NCBI GenBank assembly: GCA_029582265.1
Contig: CM055816.1
Coordinates: forward strand, 26,266,820-26,330,819
DNA length: 64,000 nucleotides
Origin: Zoroaster sp. YZ-2022
Taxonomy: Eukaryota; Echinodermata; Asteroidea; Forcipulatida; Zoroasteridae
Reading direction: 5' to 3'
A model generated the notes under the pieces. That model was given only the letters and a program-made list of their open reading frames with translations, was not told the origin of the DNA and did not search any database. Shown here in pieces: positions 42,551 through 54,850 of this stretch. Numbering within the stretch: the stretch's first letter is position 1; each line of letters opens with the position of its first letter. The translations under genes and the position numbers were made by a program.

Positions 42551-44030
42551 TTTATAAATATGAAAGTAATTTCCATTATGAAAAGACAATCACTTGAGAT
42601 TGGTCCTTTTATGAGACGCATTACCAAGCATTTTCACTGGATCCTTAATTGACTCAACAGTAAAAGATAACGCCCTGTATTTGTGACCACACCCACAATA
42701 TGTCAACTTAAAATAATAATCGCATGTACTCCATTTTTGGACAGCTGTATAAGACAAACAAAACAAACAAAATTGTGGCCAATTTGACTCAGAGCTGCTT
42801 AGGTGAAGAATGAGTTATTACACACCTAGCATTTGTTGTCCCCACCCATATGCAATCTACGGCCAATTTCATATAATATTGCCCCTGATGTCTAAATCAA
42901 AGATAATCCCATCTGTTCCCATATGAGGCACGTCAAAAGGTGGGGATTAGAACTTGATTTTGTAATGGAAAAGTTCTTTGAGGGAAAACTGTCTACTCCT
43001 ACATATGCTCCTACGAGGACGAAATTCAAGGCATATGAAGTGATCAGACATTTTTAATTAGATCGGTAAAACACCACAAGATTTACATATGTATGTGTCA
43101 AGTCTCTGTTCCTAAAACTAAGGTTATTGACATTGGGGTTAAGTATGGTCGCCAGCTTGATTATTTTAAGGACTATGTCAGAATAACTGATATGATGGGC
43201 CTTATCACTAACCATTCTCATATTCTACAGGATCTCTTGTCAACCGAATCCTTCCATCCTATAGGTGTAATAGACCTTTAATTAATAAACCGCAGCCATC
43301 TTTGCTTTCCTGTACACAAGTCTATGAGAATCAGAATGTACAACTGAACCAGTAGACAGGTTCCTTACAATGTGATGTAGATAAGGAACGTGACTGTGGT
43401 AGACGTGTGTGAGGAACAAACAATGCCCAATGGGTAATTATTATTCCATTGGTGTAAAACGATAATGTAATACAGGGGTGGATCCCGGGTGTCGATAAAG
43501 GGGCGGGGTTACACTGCCAAACAAGGGGAAAAACAAATAACGTATGATAAATTGATGTGCAAAGGGTGCAATTCATCATTTTCATCGTCATGCGAGTAGA
43601 TTTATACGCTATTACGTGCGTTCTTTCTCCCACACTGAATCCAATTTCTAACTGATGAAACAATAACGACGATAGAGGGCGGGCTATATACCTGTCAGAG
43701 ACATCGTATTTTGTCTGGGGATAATATCGGTTTTCCCGTCCAATGTCAAAACCTTTTTGTAAATTTTCGTTCAAGAACATTCTAATTCACGCCGTTTTAG
43801 TGACCCAACCAATCCAGGGTTTCTTTTTGTATACTGTTGCGTTTAATTTAATTTAATTGATTTCAAAACAATTATTATTTTGTTCATATCATACTGCATT
43901 TAGTTGACTTCAACTATGTCATACCGAAATTTAATGTTTCGCATCTTTTCGTGATTGATGCATTCAAATTAACAATCATCGATGCGCAAAGCATTTTGTA
44001 GAAGTTTGTTATTTTCGCTTTCGTTAATGG

Positions 44031-45850
44031 GCAATCAATTCCAACGCGGCCTTGGCAAATTTCAGTGAGTTTTTCCAGGATTTTTGTTGTGAGTTGAGAA
44101 AGTCACTAAGGCCTATATTTTTTGTAACTTCTGCTTTTGTTTCGCTATCCAATATCTGGATTTTTATTCCTGTGTCAATTTTTTAAAAGTAACGAACAAG
44201 AATCTGTTTATCCCTATGGGGTCATCTTGCATAACAGATTTGTTTACCTTCACTGTGCGCGGACGGCTGGTACCAGCTATAACCACGGACAGACTGATCA
44301 GCGTAATCTGTAGAAAACATCAAGTTTTTAGTTTGTTTTGCAATGTAACACAAATAAAAACCACGGATCTAAGGTATTTACATCTTTTCGTTAGGAAGTG
44401 CATTCGTTTGTGGTAATATCGGCCTTACAGAGTATGTACATGGGTGGCGAATAAGCGCCAGCGACATTTCTGTTTTTCACACAGTGACGAATAAGAAAGT
44501 GTAGGTATACGCTGTGCGTGCGTTGCAGTGACGAATAGGCGACCACGCGGCATTTGATTTTGTACATAGTGACGAATAAGTTCAAGTCATCGTTACACAT
44601 AGAAAATCAACATTTTAAACAAAGCAAACACAGCAAAGTACCAACCAGGTACACTGCAAAATATGCGGTGTTAAATAACACCAGTGGGTTTTCCCATAAC
44701 ATTTCAGTGAGTTTTCCCATGATTTTTGTTGTTGTGAGTTTAGAAAGTCACTAAGGCCTATTTTTTCGAAACTTCTGCTTTTGTTTCGCTATCCAATATC
44801 TGGATTTTTATTCCTATGTCAATTTGTTTTAAAGTAACAAACAAGAATCTGCTTATCCCTATGGCGTCATCTTGAAGACCATATTTGTTACTCTTCAATG
44901 TGCGCGGATGGCTGGTACCAGCTATAACCACGGATAGACTGAGCAGCGTAATCTGTAGAAAACATCAAGCTTTTAGTTTGTTTTGCAATGTAATACAAAG
45001 AAAAAACATGGATCTAAGGTATTTACATATTTTCATTAGGAAGTGCATTCATTTATCGATATTTATTGGTAGTGCCATGGTTGAGCGGTTTAGTGCATCG
45101 GTTTTGTGTTCTGATGGCTGAGTCGTCAGAATGTGGGTTCAAATCCCAACCGCGACCGTGGTGCTTGTGTCCTTGGACAAGACACTTTACCATAATTGCT
45201 TCTCTCCATTCAGGAGTAAATGGGTACCTGTGCGGGCAGAGTTGGTTGTTGTGTTTGATTAGCCCATATGCGCCGAAATGGCAGCAATTGAGCTGTATAC
45301 TCCACAGGGAGCTGAGATGGTTTCAGGAATGATTGATGCGCCTGATGTGCAGGGGATAATAACGTACAGCGCTGTGAGAGCGCTTTAAAATGCCGCCATT
45401 ATTATTATTATTAATATCGGCCTTACAGAGGTGACGAATAAGCGGCACTTCTGTTTTTTGTTTTTTTTTGTTTGTTTTTGTTTGTTTGTTTTTGTTTGTT
45501 TGTTTTTTTTCTTTACAAAGTAATGAATAAGGAAGAATAGGCATATACGCGTGAGTTGGAGTGACGAATAGGCGACCACGCGGCATTTGATTTGTACATA
45601 GTGACGAATAAGTTCAAGTCATCACTGTGCGCGGACGGCTGGTACCAGCTATAACCACGGATAGACTGAGCAGCGTAATCTGTAGAAAACATCAAGTTTT
45701 TAGTTTGTATTGCAATGTAACACAAAGAAAAAAACATGGATCTAAGGTATTTATATATTTTCGTGAGGAATTGCATTCGTTTGTCGATACTTATTGGTAA
45801 TATCGGCCTTACAGAGTACGTACATGGGTGACGAATAAGCGCCGGCCGCA
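44031..45850 (+). repeat. Internal triplication within copy 2
   Basis: The unit TTCGCTATCCAATATCTGGA ... CGGCTGGTACCAGCT ... GAAAACATCAAG ... AAGGTATTTACAT ... GGCCTTACAGAG occurs at 44140-44460, 44780-45070 (continuing after a SINE at 45413) and 45625-45850 (3' part). Copy 1 has it once (14780-15100), and a diverged relative is at 54600-54850. Confidence 0.85.
45070..45412 (+). mobile_element. tRNA-derived SINE, second family
   Basis: A box TGGTTGAGCGG (45078-45088), B box GGTTCAAATCC (45136-45146), then the core TTGTGTCCTTGGACAAGACA, CTTTACCATAATTGC and GTAAATGGGTACCTGTG, ending GAGCGCTTTAAAATGCCGCC and (ATT)n. It interrupts one unit of the triplication. This core type is widespread in deuterostomes (recollection). 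Not a functional tRNA, because the 3' acceptor half is replaced by SINE body. Confidence 0.85.
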
Positions 45851-47957
45851 CTTTTATTTATTACAAAGTAATAAATGCATACTCAAAGAAAGACACGTGG
45901 TACATAGAACATTAGGACAAAAACCTTTGTACATGTTATACTTCATCCCTTTAAATACATCTGAACTCAAGAGGGCGCTCTTACATAAAGGCAGAATTGA
46001 TCCTGTCAAAACGGGTTTCACTGACACCAAACACAGTCTGGGCTGTGTGTGCTCTGTATATAGCTTGCAAACATAAGCAATTATACAAATGAAACACAAA
46101 CAATTGAAAATAAAATCCATCACATGTTTGTAGTTGTATTAGTGCAGTGTAAGTTTAACTGGAAATGATATCACATACCAGTGTGTATTTTTATAACCAA
46201 ACTTTCTCAATACAATTGTCATCAGACGAATTTTAAGTTAAAACCAAAGTTGTTGAGCTGTAATATTTCCAGGCGGTTATTTAAGGACAAGATGTCAGAA
46301 CGACTGATAGGATGGAGCTTATCCCTAACCATGCTTAAATTCAACAATAACTTTAACATTATAATGGATCATATTGCCCACAGTAGTAAACAAAAGAAAC
46401 ATAATTGTTCTAGCTGATAGATTTAGTTGCGACCAGCAGCAGCAGGCTTAACACTTTTCTGACGTGGGATTTTTGTTGCATCCATATCAAGGCTTATATG
46501 AACCCATTAAAACATCAATTAGCCAAAACATCTTGAAAAATTAAAAAATATTACTAATACTTACACATCCATATCCGTTGTAAGCTTAATCTTTCCATCA
46601 CATAGGACAGGTGCAGTAGGTTTTTAAAGTATTACACCGCAGCCATCTTTGCTTTACTGTACACAAGTCTATAAGAATCAGAATGAGGCACATGTACAAC
46701 TGAACCAGTAGACAGGTTCTTCACAATGTGACGGTTCCAATCATAACGATACCGTCTGTAGATAGGGAACGTGACTATGGTAGACGTGTGTGAGGAACAA
46801 ACAATACACAGTGGGCAATAATCGTTCCACTGGGGTAAGGTCACAATGTAATAATTGGCGCCCTCACCGATGTGGCTCAGCTTATTGTACTGGATCTATC
46901 CGACCGTATCCGATGCCGGAATGGGTACCGTTAAAGCAAATCAGTGGTAGCATTTCTAAGGTTTATAGCAGGCATTCAAAGTGACAAACCCGCACCGTGA
47001 GCGGGAGGGCACTTCCCAACCATCACTTTTAAAAAGGACTTGGTCTCCCTACTTTTCAAACAAATTGGTCATGTAACTTTGAGTGAAAGATGTTCTTAAA
47101 TTATTAAATCCCAAAATCTCCAAATTATTTAGAAATCTTTCAAACCGATATTTTTTTAATCCAATAATTAACATTTTCAGAAATTTCCTTCAAAATATCC
47201 AAAATGATTTCTAATTTCTCATAATTTCAACAATATGTTTAATGTTTCAAACCCAAATGATTTGTTTTATTCAGGTGGAGGTGGGTTGGGTCATGGGGGA
47301 GGGTTAGGACAGGAAGATCCGTTTAGGGTTGGCCATTGGAATGTTGAAAATTAGGATAAACAAAATCTACAACAACGGGCAGGAGCCCAAATCTTCATGA
47401 GGGATGGGGGTATATATCCTGTAAAGATTTGACGGGAGATGACCAATGCAATTATTCATCGATAGAGGGCGGCCTTTTCACCTGGATCACGGTCGTCTCT
47501 TGTCTCTGCCTCGGTCAGGGAAGGGGTTAGGAAGTCATTGTGTATACCCTGTAGCTAGAGGAAGGGGAAATGCTCGCCAAGCCCCCTCGCCAAGAGATCG
47601 TGGCCGTAATCCAACACTGGTTTAACACTGCTGGTTCCAAATTGGGGCACGAAGGATATAATGATCAGTCCATGTGGAAACACGTTGAAATTCCATTGGA
47701 CTTTTTGAGGTGTGGCAGACACAGGAGGGCGCTTTTCAGAATCTTGTGTAACTGCAAGAGTTCACCCAATCTAAACAGCGCCCTCTTTTTGTGAGGAGAC
47801 GGAGACGAGGAAAAGGGTTGGCGGGGAGAGAGGAAGTGAAGGAAATGCCGTGTAATCCGTGTAATCCAAAATATCAAGGGGAAATAAATACCCCAAAATG
47901 AGTAGCTTGGACGTAGGATGCCCCTTGATATTTATTTGGTAACTTGACATTTGATCC

Positions 47958-48110
47958 CCTTCCTCTCCCCACCCCAGAAGTCTCCCTTCCCTTCCTCCCA
48001 GACTCTACCCATCTAACTCCCCTTCCTTCCCTTTCCTCTCCCTTTCCCCTCCCCCTTCCCCCTCCTATCCACCCCTCCCCATTCCTCTCCACCCACCCCA
48101 CCCAACGTCT
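47958..48110. repeat. Polypyrimidine tract, copy 2
   Basis: Counterpart of 18090-18255, slightly shorter, so the tract has changed length since duplication. Confidence 0.85.
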
Positions 48111-48978
48111 CAAGTCTCAAGTCCAAATTTTGTGAAAATGTATTCTGGTCCACTAAATTTTCGACTTAATACTAGAAATGAAAAAATAAATAAAAAAAAT
48201 TAAACAGTGTCCCTTTGTAATTTTATGTTAGATGTCCCTTCAATAATGTCAGAGAGAGGTTTAGTTATCTATAGTCTCTGTAAACCTCCTGTCGCCGTTT
48301 GTCCTGATCTGTCAGGTCACGTGGTCAAGTTTAAAAGACTTCGTTTATACACAAACTCAGAAATGAAAGAAAACATTTGTATTCGGTTCCTATCACTCAG
48401 TTTATTGCACTTGATTCAAACCAGGTTTTTCAACAGTATTAATTTAATTGAGGCTATTCAACATTTTCGTCATTTGAGTACTCAGCATTTTCAAGATAAA
48501 AATTGCCAAACACCTCCATTATTCTCCTTTAAAAATGTCTGAAATTGTGGATGGCCTCTGACAGCTAATTAATAACATCAATGCGTTATGTACAGGCAAT
48601 TTTCTTTTAATTACAACGATTGTTCTCAAAGATTGATATTCCGTGCTCAAAGTGAGTTTACCTGGAACATATATTTCAATTTTGAAATGCTCTTTTAGTT
48701 TGGTAATAAGGATTAAATAATGTTATATAAAATTTAAATGAATTTATGGCATTACGTCATGAATTCATAATTATTTTATAATGGTTTCTCATTAAAATGA
48801 CATGTTTAACTTTAGTGACCAACATCGCTTGAGCATGGAATATATTAATATATTTAATGACTTTAATTATAAAAATTAAGTAAATTGTAAACAATTCAAA
48901 TCCATTGTCAACAAAGACAGCTTAAATTCTGCAGACTACTTATGTTTTGTTTTTCATCAGTCACTTTCCTCGTATGTT

Positions 48979-49035
48979 ATTATTATTATTGATGGTTTAT
49001 TAAAACAATTTGAACTTGTAGCCAAAGGCTAAATT
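48979..49035. other. Short insertion in copy 2
   Basis: Absent from copy 1 at 19092. TTATTATTATTATTGATGG then TTGAACTTGTAGCCAAAGGC, resembling a LINE or SINE tail read in reverse. Confidence 0.6.
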
Positions 49036-50876
49036 GAGTCACGTGAATCAGAGAACAAAACAGGGGTCGAAAACACATAAATTGACAGGTGCTTTGCCAA
49101 GGACATTTCAAAGTCTGCAGAATTCAAAAGATTGTAATTGTTGACAAGAGACTAAGATATATGTAAATTCTACAAATACATTCAAATATTCATTTAAAAG
49201 GTTTCAATAAAGATTTCTAAGACAGAGATATGCTGACAGATATAATTTCACAACATTTTGCCCGAGTCACTCGCTAACAATTACTGGCTAATAGAATGTA
49301 AAATAATGTTTGTATTATTACTCTTATTTTGTTTTTGTATATATACATATTTCTTCGTATTTTTTTGGTATGTTTGAATTTTTGTACCGGTACTTTTGTA
49401 TTTTAAAAGTTTGTTTTAGTATTTATTATTATTAATTGTTAATAAGACCATGTAATAAATAATAAACTAGTGATAGTCTTTTCAAATCGAAAAATCAGGT
49501 CGGGTTGATTAATTTTATTTATTTATTTTCACCACATACAGCTACAACGCTGCTGCTTTCACTGTAATCTCGTTTGGGGAAAAATTACCGTCCGGCTGAA
49601 CTGAACTGGGATTATTTTACCGTTCATATCCATCGTGAATATGCTGGGAGGAAGATGCGATTGGAACTACCTACCCATTTTTAATTTTTTAATTTTTTAT
49701 TATTAGACAATTATTTAACCAATTATTGGATATAAAATATATAACAGAAATCAAGTCAGGCCTAATCCATTAGGTTGAGCAAGGACGATCACCTTAATTA
49801 ATATTTTGTTGACATGGTCTGTTATTTGTTCACATTTTAGTATTAACCTTTTTCGGTAGTAAGTAAAATCCACTAAACAAAGCTAAACACACCATTCATA
49901 TATGATTTAGACCCGTAGACTAGTTTGAAAATAAGGGATGGCTTAAATAGATTGTATACAACACTATTAGTAATATGTCTATAAATGCACCCATACTTTA
50001 TAAGAATGAAGAGATATTTATACAATAAAATAAATGTGAAAGTTTCAGTTTATTCTCGTCGTTAACGAGAAAATAGTGAACATGTAATCAGATTTGTTTG
50101 CATGTATTCAAATGTAGAAAATGGATCCATGCCAAATGTGTAATACATTTCTCACGTTTTACAGAATCTCAGATTGAATAATTTCTCTAGATGTTTGGTA
50201 CGAGCAAATAACTTCACATAAAGTAAGTTTTTAGATTATATTTTAGTAATCATGTAATCGGGTGTTATTTGCAAACGTGTACACTTACATTGCAGATTTT
50301 TTTTCCAATGGAACTCATTACACATTTGTCGCAATGATGTTTCAAAGTATATTTAGGTTTAACACCAGAGCAAGTGTAACATATCTGGGGGGTGGGGTTC
50401 ATTCTCAAATACAGATCCCCAGTCTACTGGCCAGTGTTTACGATACTAATATGATTATATTTACAAATATTGTGTCATTTTCAGTGCAGTGCATACATTT
50501 ATAATTACAATTACATTCAGACAAACTTTAAACACCAAATATATTTTTCTATATGACCAAACAAAAATGCGCACAACTTTTCCAGCGGCCAAGAAAAGCC
50601 AGTGCGGAATTTTACGAAAAACAAAAGGAATTCTTGTGTAATCGCTGAAAGGTCGAAGCCTTTTTCATGATTCCTAGCTTTGAAAACTTCATTAAGTGAA
50701 CTAACAAGACAAATATCTCAAGTTCATTCAGTGTTATGTATTTCTGATGATATAATGTACCGTGACAGACATAAAATGCTTTCAATTCAGTCAAGATAAC
50801 TTCATATTTAAACTTCTATCTTAATGTCCAAAGTGATGAGAACATTAGTTTTTTTTTAAATATACGTGTCCCAAAT

Positions 50877-51357
50877 GATTCGCTATTTTACCGGCAAGTC
50901 CGGTACAGTTATACTTTCCTATTTAGTAAGAAATGTATCAAATTTATTGTTAGTGACATTGTAAAACCACTGACATTGTAAAAAGCACTATTAAACAGTG
51001 TATCGTAGGTGCCATTATTTTGAAGAGCAATGAATCCAGCTGCATTATCAATGCATTCATTCACTTAATTTATCGTTATCCATATCCAATCTTTATCAAT
51101 TATATAGCGTTGACCAAGGCTGTTATCGTACGGTATCTCCATCCCGTACCGATTTCTTGCCAGAGAAATTCAGCATACACTGTGCATTTCATTTCCATTA
51201 TGTACATAACACATACACATTGTACAGGACACATACATGTACATCTATCCAACGAGTGGTCATTGTCTGTATTTACATAAGTATACATGTACATACAGTG
51301 TGTATACATACTATATAAATCCACACATTATTATTATTATTATTATTATTATTATAA
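50877..51357. other. 480-bp insertion in copy 2
   Basis: Absent from copy 1 at about 20940, where CCCAAAT joins GGATTCATG directly. The insert starts GATTCGCTATTTTACCGG, contains repeated GTACATACA-like motifs and ends in (ATT)n. Possibly a LINE 3' end; no recognisable protein. Confidence 0.6.
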
Positions 51358-51912
51358 TGGATTCATGCTCTGTGGGGCAAAATTACGCGACCAAACCGTT
51401 CCGATGCGACTTGGTCAAGGCTATCAATTATATTGTTAATCTCAAAAGATTAAATTTTTTCGAAATGGTGAAACAGTTTGTTAAGTCGTTATTTTTTTTT
51501 AATATTAAAAATAAATAAATAAACTGAACTAGCTTTCAATATGAGGTTTTCAAAATTAAGACCAAAATATTAAGTGTTTCCATTTATAATTATAAAAAGT
51601 AAGGTGGGTATAAATGGATACCCTTTTCAGCTCCTGTTATTATTATTATTGTTATTATTATTATTATTTGTAAACAAATAAATAGGGTAAAAAACACCTT
51701 TTTGGCCTAAACACAAAATATAAGGCCTATAATAACATATGTTTTATTTATTTATAATTATTTATAAATAAATGATAAAGGTATAGGCGTGATGTGTTTG
51801 GTAATTGCGGGTAGACGGGAAACACACATATTTATGTTTTTGACCGCCAAATAAAACTACTATTTTATATTCTGTTTTTCCAGTATGTTTCCAGTAATGT
51901 TAATTGGTGTAC

Positions 51913-52959
51913 TTACATGTCTGTTTCACGCATTTTCATACTGGATGCTTTGAGAGGATTGTAGTTGTTATGCCAGTGACGCCACGTAATGCCTTTGTCA
52001 CCCTGCCACTGCCCATCTGGGTAATAACGACCATTTAAGTGAGAATGGCGACAGCTATTAAACCACCAGGCTCCTTCATAGTATTGTGCACAATTCCCGC
52101 TATACACATCATTGTCACTATCCTTTGTTGAGAAGTGCATTCCCTTGTGATGATACCCAAGAGAGTCACCAGCAGTGCTGCTCACATCGTAGTCACCATA
52201 ATTCAGTGTGTACTTCTCTCCAGTGATTTGGAAATCCGTGTATTTCGCGAATGCCGTATCGTCAATCCAATCTGTGAGATCTATGCGGAGGTCCCATGTC
52301 CCGTGTGATTTATCGGAGGTCAGACTCACCAAGTTATCATTGCCTAACCAATGCTCCCCGCTTAGATCACCGAAGCCAGACTTATACTCACTCCAGTCAC
52401 GATAAAAGTTAATATTACCGTCCTCTCTGCGCTGAAACACAATCCATCCGCCACCGTCAATGTCCATTTCACAATAGACTTTGAGATCGTCGCTGAATCC
52501 GTCTGGGTAGATCTTGTAGACACCACTTGTGCGGTAACCTGCCTCCATTAGCCCTTTACAACTTCTGTAGCGAGCAAAGGAGATATCACTATCAGGCAAT
52601 GAGAAGAGAGGTGTGTCTTCATTTTCATCGAAGTACACACTTTCTTGATCTTCAACGAATGATTCAGGATACTCAGCCCTTGTGGAGTTATTTAACTCAC
52701 ACAGTTTATTGCATTTATAGAAGTTAAATGACTTACAGTTCTTATCCATGTTACAGTCTCGTCCGCACATGACGTAATAGGGTACAGTTTTCTTGGCATA
52801 CGTGAAGTTTTTGAGTGCTCGGTTATCTGCGGGGAGATATTCGTTTGCAAGCCCACCACATTGACTTCCCAAGCTTACCGTTTGTGATATCAGTGGTATT
52901 ATAAACACGAACATCATTTTGAAATGGAGTACGCACATCCTGAGTACTTGCTGCGTCAT
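51913..52959 (-). CDS. Secreted PAN/apple-like plus fibrinogen-related (FReD) protein
   Basis: Single-exon frame of 348 aa from ATG 52959 (an in-frame TTG upstream is not needed). Residues 13-30 form a hydrophobic signal segment. Residues 34-112 hold a Cys-rich apple/PAN-like module (C34, C65, C69, C75, C83, C87). Residues 132-344 are a fibrinogen C-terminal domain: SCKGLMEAGYRTSGVYKI, CEMDIDGGGWIVFQRRED, EHWLGND, Ca-site KDSDND (D280, D282, D284), Cys pair C290-C303, and YYPDGQ ... KASSMKMRE at the end. Possible N-glycosylation at NFT (51) and NST (91). FReD proteins are secreted lectin-like recognition molecules (ficolin, tachylectin, angiopoietin types). The TAA at 51913 overlaps a GTAAGT, so a further exon is possible. 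The copy at 21487-22511 is dead. Confidence 0.92.
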   Translation of the reverse strand: MTQQVLRMCVLHFKMMFVFIIPLISQTVSLGSQCGGLANEYLPADNRALKNFTYAKKTVPYYVMCGRDCNMDKNCKSFNFYKCNKLCELNNSTRAEYPESFVEDQESVYFDENEDTPLFSLPDSDISFARYRSCKGLMEAGYRTSGVYKIYPDGFSDDLKVYCEMDIDGGGWIVFQRREDGNINFYRDWSEYKSGFGDLSGEHWLGNDNLVSLTSDKSHGTWDLRIDLTDWIDDTAFAKYTDFQITGEKYTLNYGDYDVSSTAGDSLGYHHKGMHFSTKDSDNDVYSGNCAQYYEGAWWFNSCRHSHLNGRYYPDGQWQGDKGITWRHWHNNYNPLKASSMKMRETDM

Positions 52960-53290
52960 CTTCAATGTATTGTTTGTATATGGGTGAAAACGTTTCAAGG
53001 TAAATCCAGTTAAATAAGTACAACTATCCGTTTTTATTCAATCAAGGATTTCGTTATCATCGGTCGACCAACTGTTTGATTGAAACACGACTATACTGCA
53101 CACGGCGCAATGTAGAAATGAAACACAACATCGACCGATGAGTGTTTATATTGAATGTTTGCGATCCAAAGGATTGCATGCGTAAAGCACTGATTGGTCA
53201 AAGTGAAGTCACTGATGAAAGGTGATTTACATGATTGTATCACCTGATTGGTTGACAGAAACTTGATTAGGTATTTTAATTGAAACATAA
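52960..53290 (-). promoter_or_regulatory. Probable FReD upstream region
   Basis: The 330 bp upstream of the ATG are conserved with 22512-22810 upstream of the pseudogene. On the minus strand a CAATATAAAC TATA-like motif lies near 53145-53155, about 190 bp before the ATG. Promoter identity is inference from position and conservation, and since both copies come from one duplication, conservation alone is weak evidence. Confidence 0.35.
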
Positions 53291-53357
53291 ACTAAAGACT
53301 GAATTACTAAGAAAGTATTTGTAATATAAATAAGATTCTTGTGTACATGTCCTTGTG
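53278..53357 (+). repeat. MITE arm, left of inverted pair
   Basis: AATTGAAACATAAACTAAAG ... GTGTACATGTCCTTGTG. Inverse of 53549-53628. Related to 34541-34600. Confidence 0.85.
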
Positions 53358-53394
53358 GGAGTTTAACGTTTACTCTGCCTATAACATTATGAAT

Positions 53395-54175
53395 ATATGA
53401 ATCAAAATGAGGCTCTTGCCTTAAATAGTGTGGTGCCTTGCAAACTCATTTATGATTAGCTGTCAGGTTACCAGACAAATATGGCCTCAATGTGACGAGG
53501 ATCTGTTAAAGCATGGATAAGACAACTTCCTGGCAAGCAATGATTGTACACAAGGACATGTACACAAGAATATTATTTATATTACAAATACTTTCTTAGT
53601 AATTAAGTCTTTAGTTCATGTTTCAATTAAAAACAAAGTCAAGGCAAATTTATCCTACATCTAGTTTACTTGCACGAGATTAATGTCAACTAAATTGTCC
53701 TCATATTATCCATTTTAATGTAATGGAAAAGTTCTTTGGGGGAAATTGCCTTGCTCCTACCTATGCTCCTAGGAGGACGAAATTCAAGGCCTGTGAGGTG
53801 ATCAGACATTGTTAAATTAGATCGGTAAAACACCACAACATTTACATATGTGTGTGTCAGGTCTCTGTTCCTACAACTAAGGTTATTGACATTGGGGTTA
53901 AGTATGGTCGCCAGCTTGATTATTTTAAGTACTATGTCAGAATAACTGATATGATGGGTCTTATCACCATTCTCAAATTCAAGAAAATCTCTTGTCAACC
54001 AAATCCTTCCATCCTATAGGTGTAACAGACCTTTAATTTAATAAACCGCAGCCATCTTTGCTTTCATGTACATAAGTCTATGACAATCAGAATGAGGCAC
54101 ATGTACAACTGAACAAGTAGACATGTTTCTTGCAATGTGATGAATTCAATCATAACGATATCTCTACTGCCCGTA
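53395..54175 (+). repeat. Segmental duplication copy 3, partial
   Basis: Matches 1990-2303, then 9646-9810, then 12672-12880, without the copy 1 transposons, so it is an empty-site reference. It is interrupted by the MITE arm at 53549-53628 and by a CACTGTAAAA element at 54176. Confidence 0.88.
53549..53628 (-). repeat. MITE arm, right of inverted pair
   Basis: ACACAAGGACATGTACACAA ... GTTCATGTTTCAATT. Copy 1 reads straight from GATTG to AATTAAAAAC here, so the arm was inserted after duplication. Confidence 0.85.
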
Positions 54176-54545
54176 CACTGTAAAACCAGGTGTTTAAGTT
54201 ATAAACGCTTTTTTTTGCAACAGTTTATAAACACTCTAACACGTTTAACTGAATAATGGCTTATCAGAATGAGTGTGTAGGCCTATTATTACCGTTCGAT
54301 TGCAACGACAACCACCCCTCGATTGCCGTAACACAACTAATTTACTTGCAGTTGAAATATTCACTTTGTCTTTTTGTAATTGAATGAATCTTATTTAAAT
54401 TATAAACACATTTAAATTATTTTATATAAACACATTATAAACATTACCGTTTAGATTTTAAACACCTTATAATCACCACTGTTTAATAAATAAACACATG
54501 TGTTTAAGTTATAAACGCGTCAAGTGTTCCCCGGTTTTACACACT
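54176..54545. mobile_element. CACTGTAAAACC-ended MITE
   Basis: Left CACTGTAAAACCAGGTG. Right end GGTTTTACA abuts a second CACTGTAAAACCGGG in inverted orientation (54543). Interior rich in TTTATAAACAC/GTGTTTAAGTTATAAAC motifs. The first ten bases are the same as the 7.3-kb element's TIR. Confidence 0.7.
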
Positions 54546-54850
54546 GTAAAACCGGGAACACTTCGCTTGTTTTCGTGAGTGTTTCAATCAAATTAAGAAT
54601 TATCGCGCAGGATTTTGTGCAAGTTTATTTTCGCTTTCGTTTATGGACAATCAATATCATCTTAAGATTATTTCTTCAGATGTGAGTTATGAAAGTAACT
54701 AAGGCCTATCTTATTTGAAACTTTTTCTTTTGTGTCGCTATACAATTTCTCAATTTTTATTCCAATGTCCAAAAAATTTAAAAGTACGAAACAAGAATCA
54801 GAGTATCCTCACGGGGTTAATTAATTGCATCACGGATTTGTTTCACTTTG
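54546..54850 (+). repeat. Copy 3, diverged continuation
   Basis: TTTATTTTCGCTTTCGTTTA ... AAGGCCTATC ... TCGCTATACAATTTCT ... ACAAGAATC parallels 14660-14870 and 43995-44225, with many differences. Confidence 0.7.

Larger units (their letters stand above)
42945..53290 (+). repeat. Segmental duplication copy 2 (about 10.3 kb)
   Basis: Direct copy of the segment that begins near 2215 and ends near 22860, without the transposons found in copy 1. Offset is about 29.4 to 30.4 kb, rising with insertions. It carries the intact FReD gene at its right end. Copy 3 starts about 105 bp further on, so copies 2 and 3 are in tandem. Confidence 0.9.

Noticed and set aside
45070..45150. Functional tRNA gene
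   Set aside because: Good A and B boxes, but the 3' acceptor half is missing and a typical SINE core follows.
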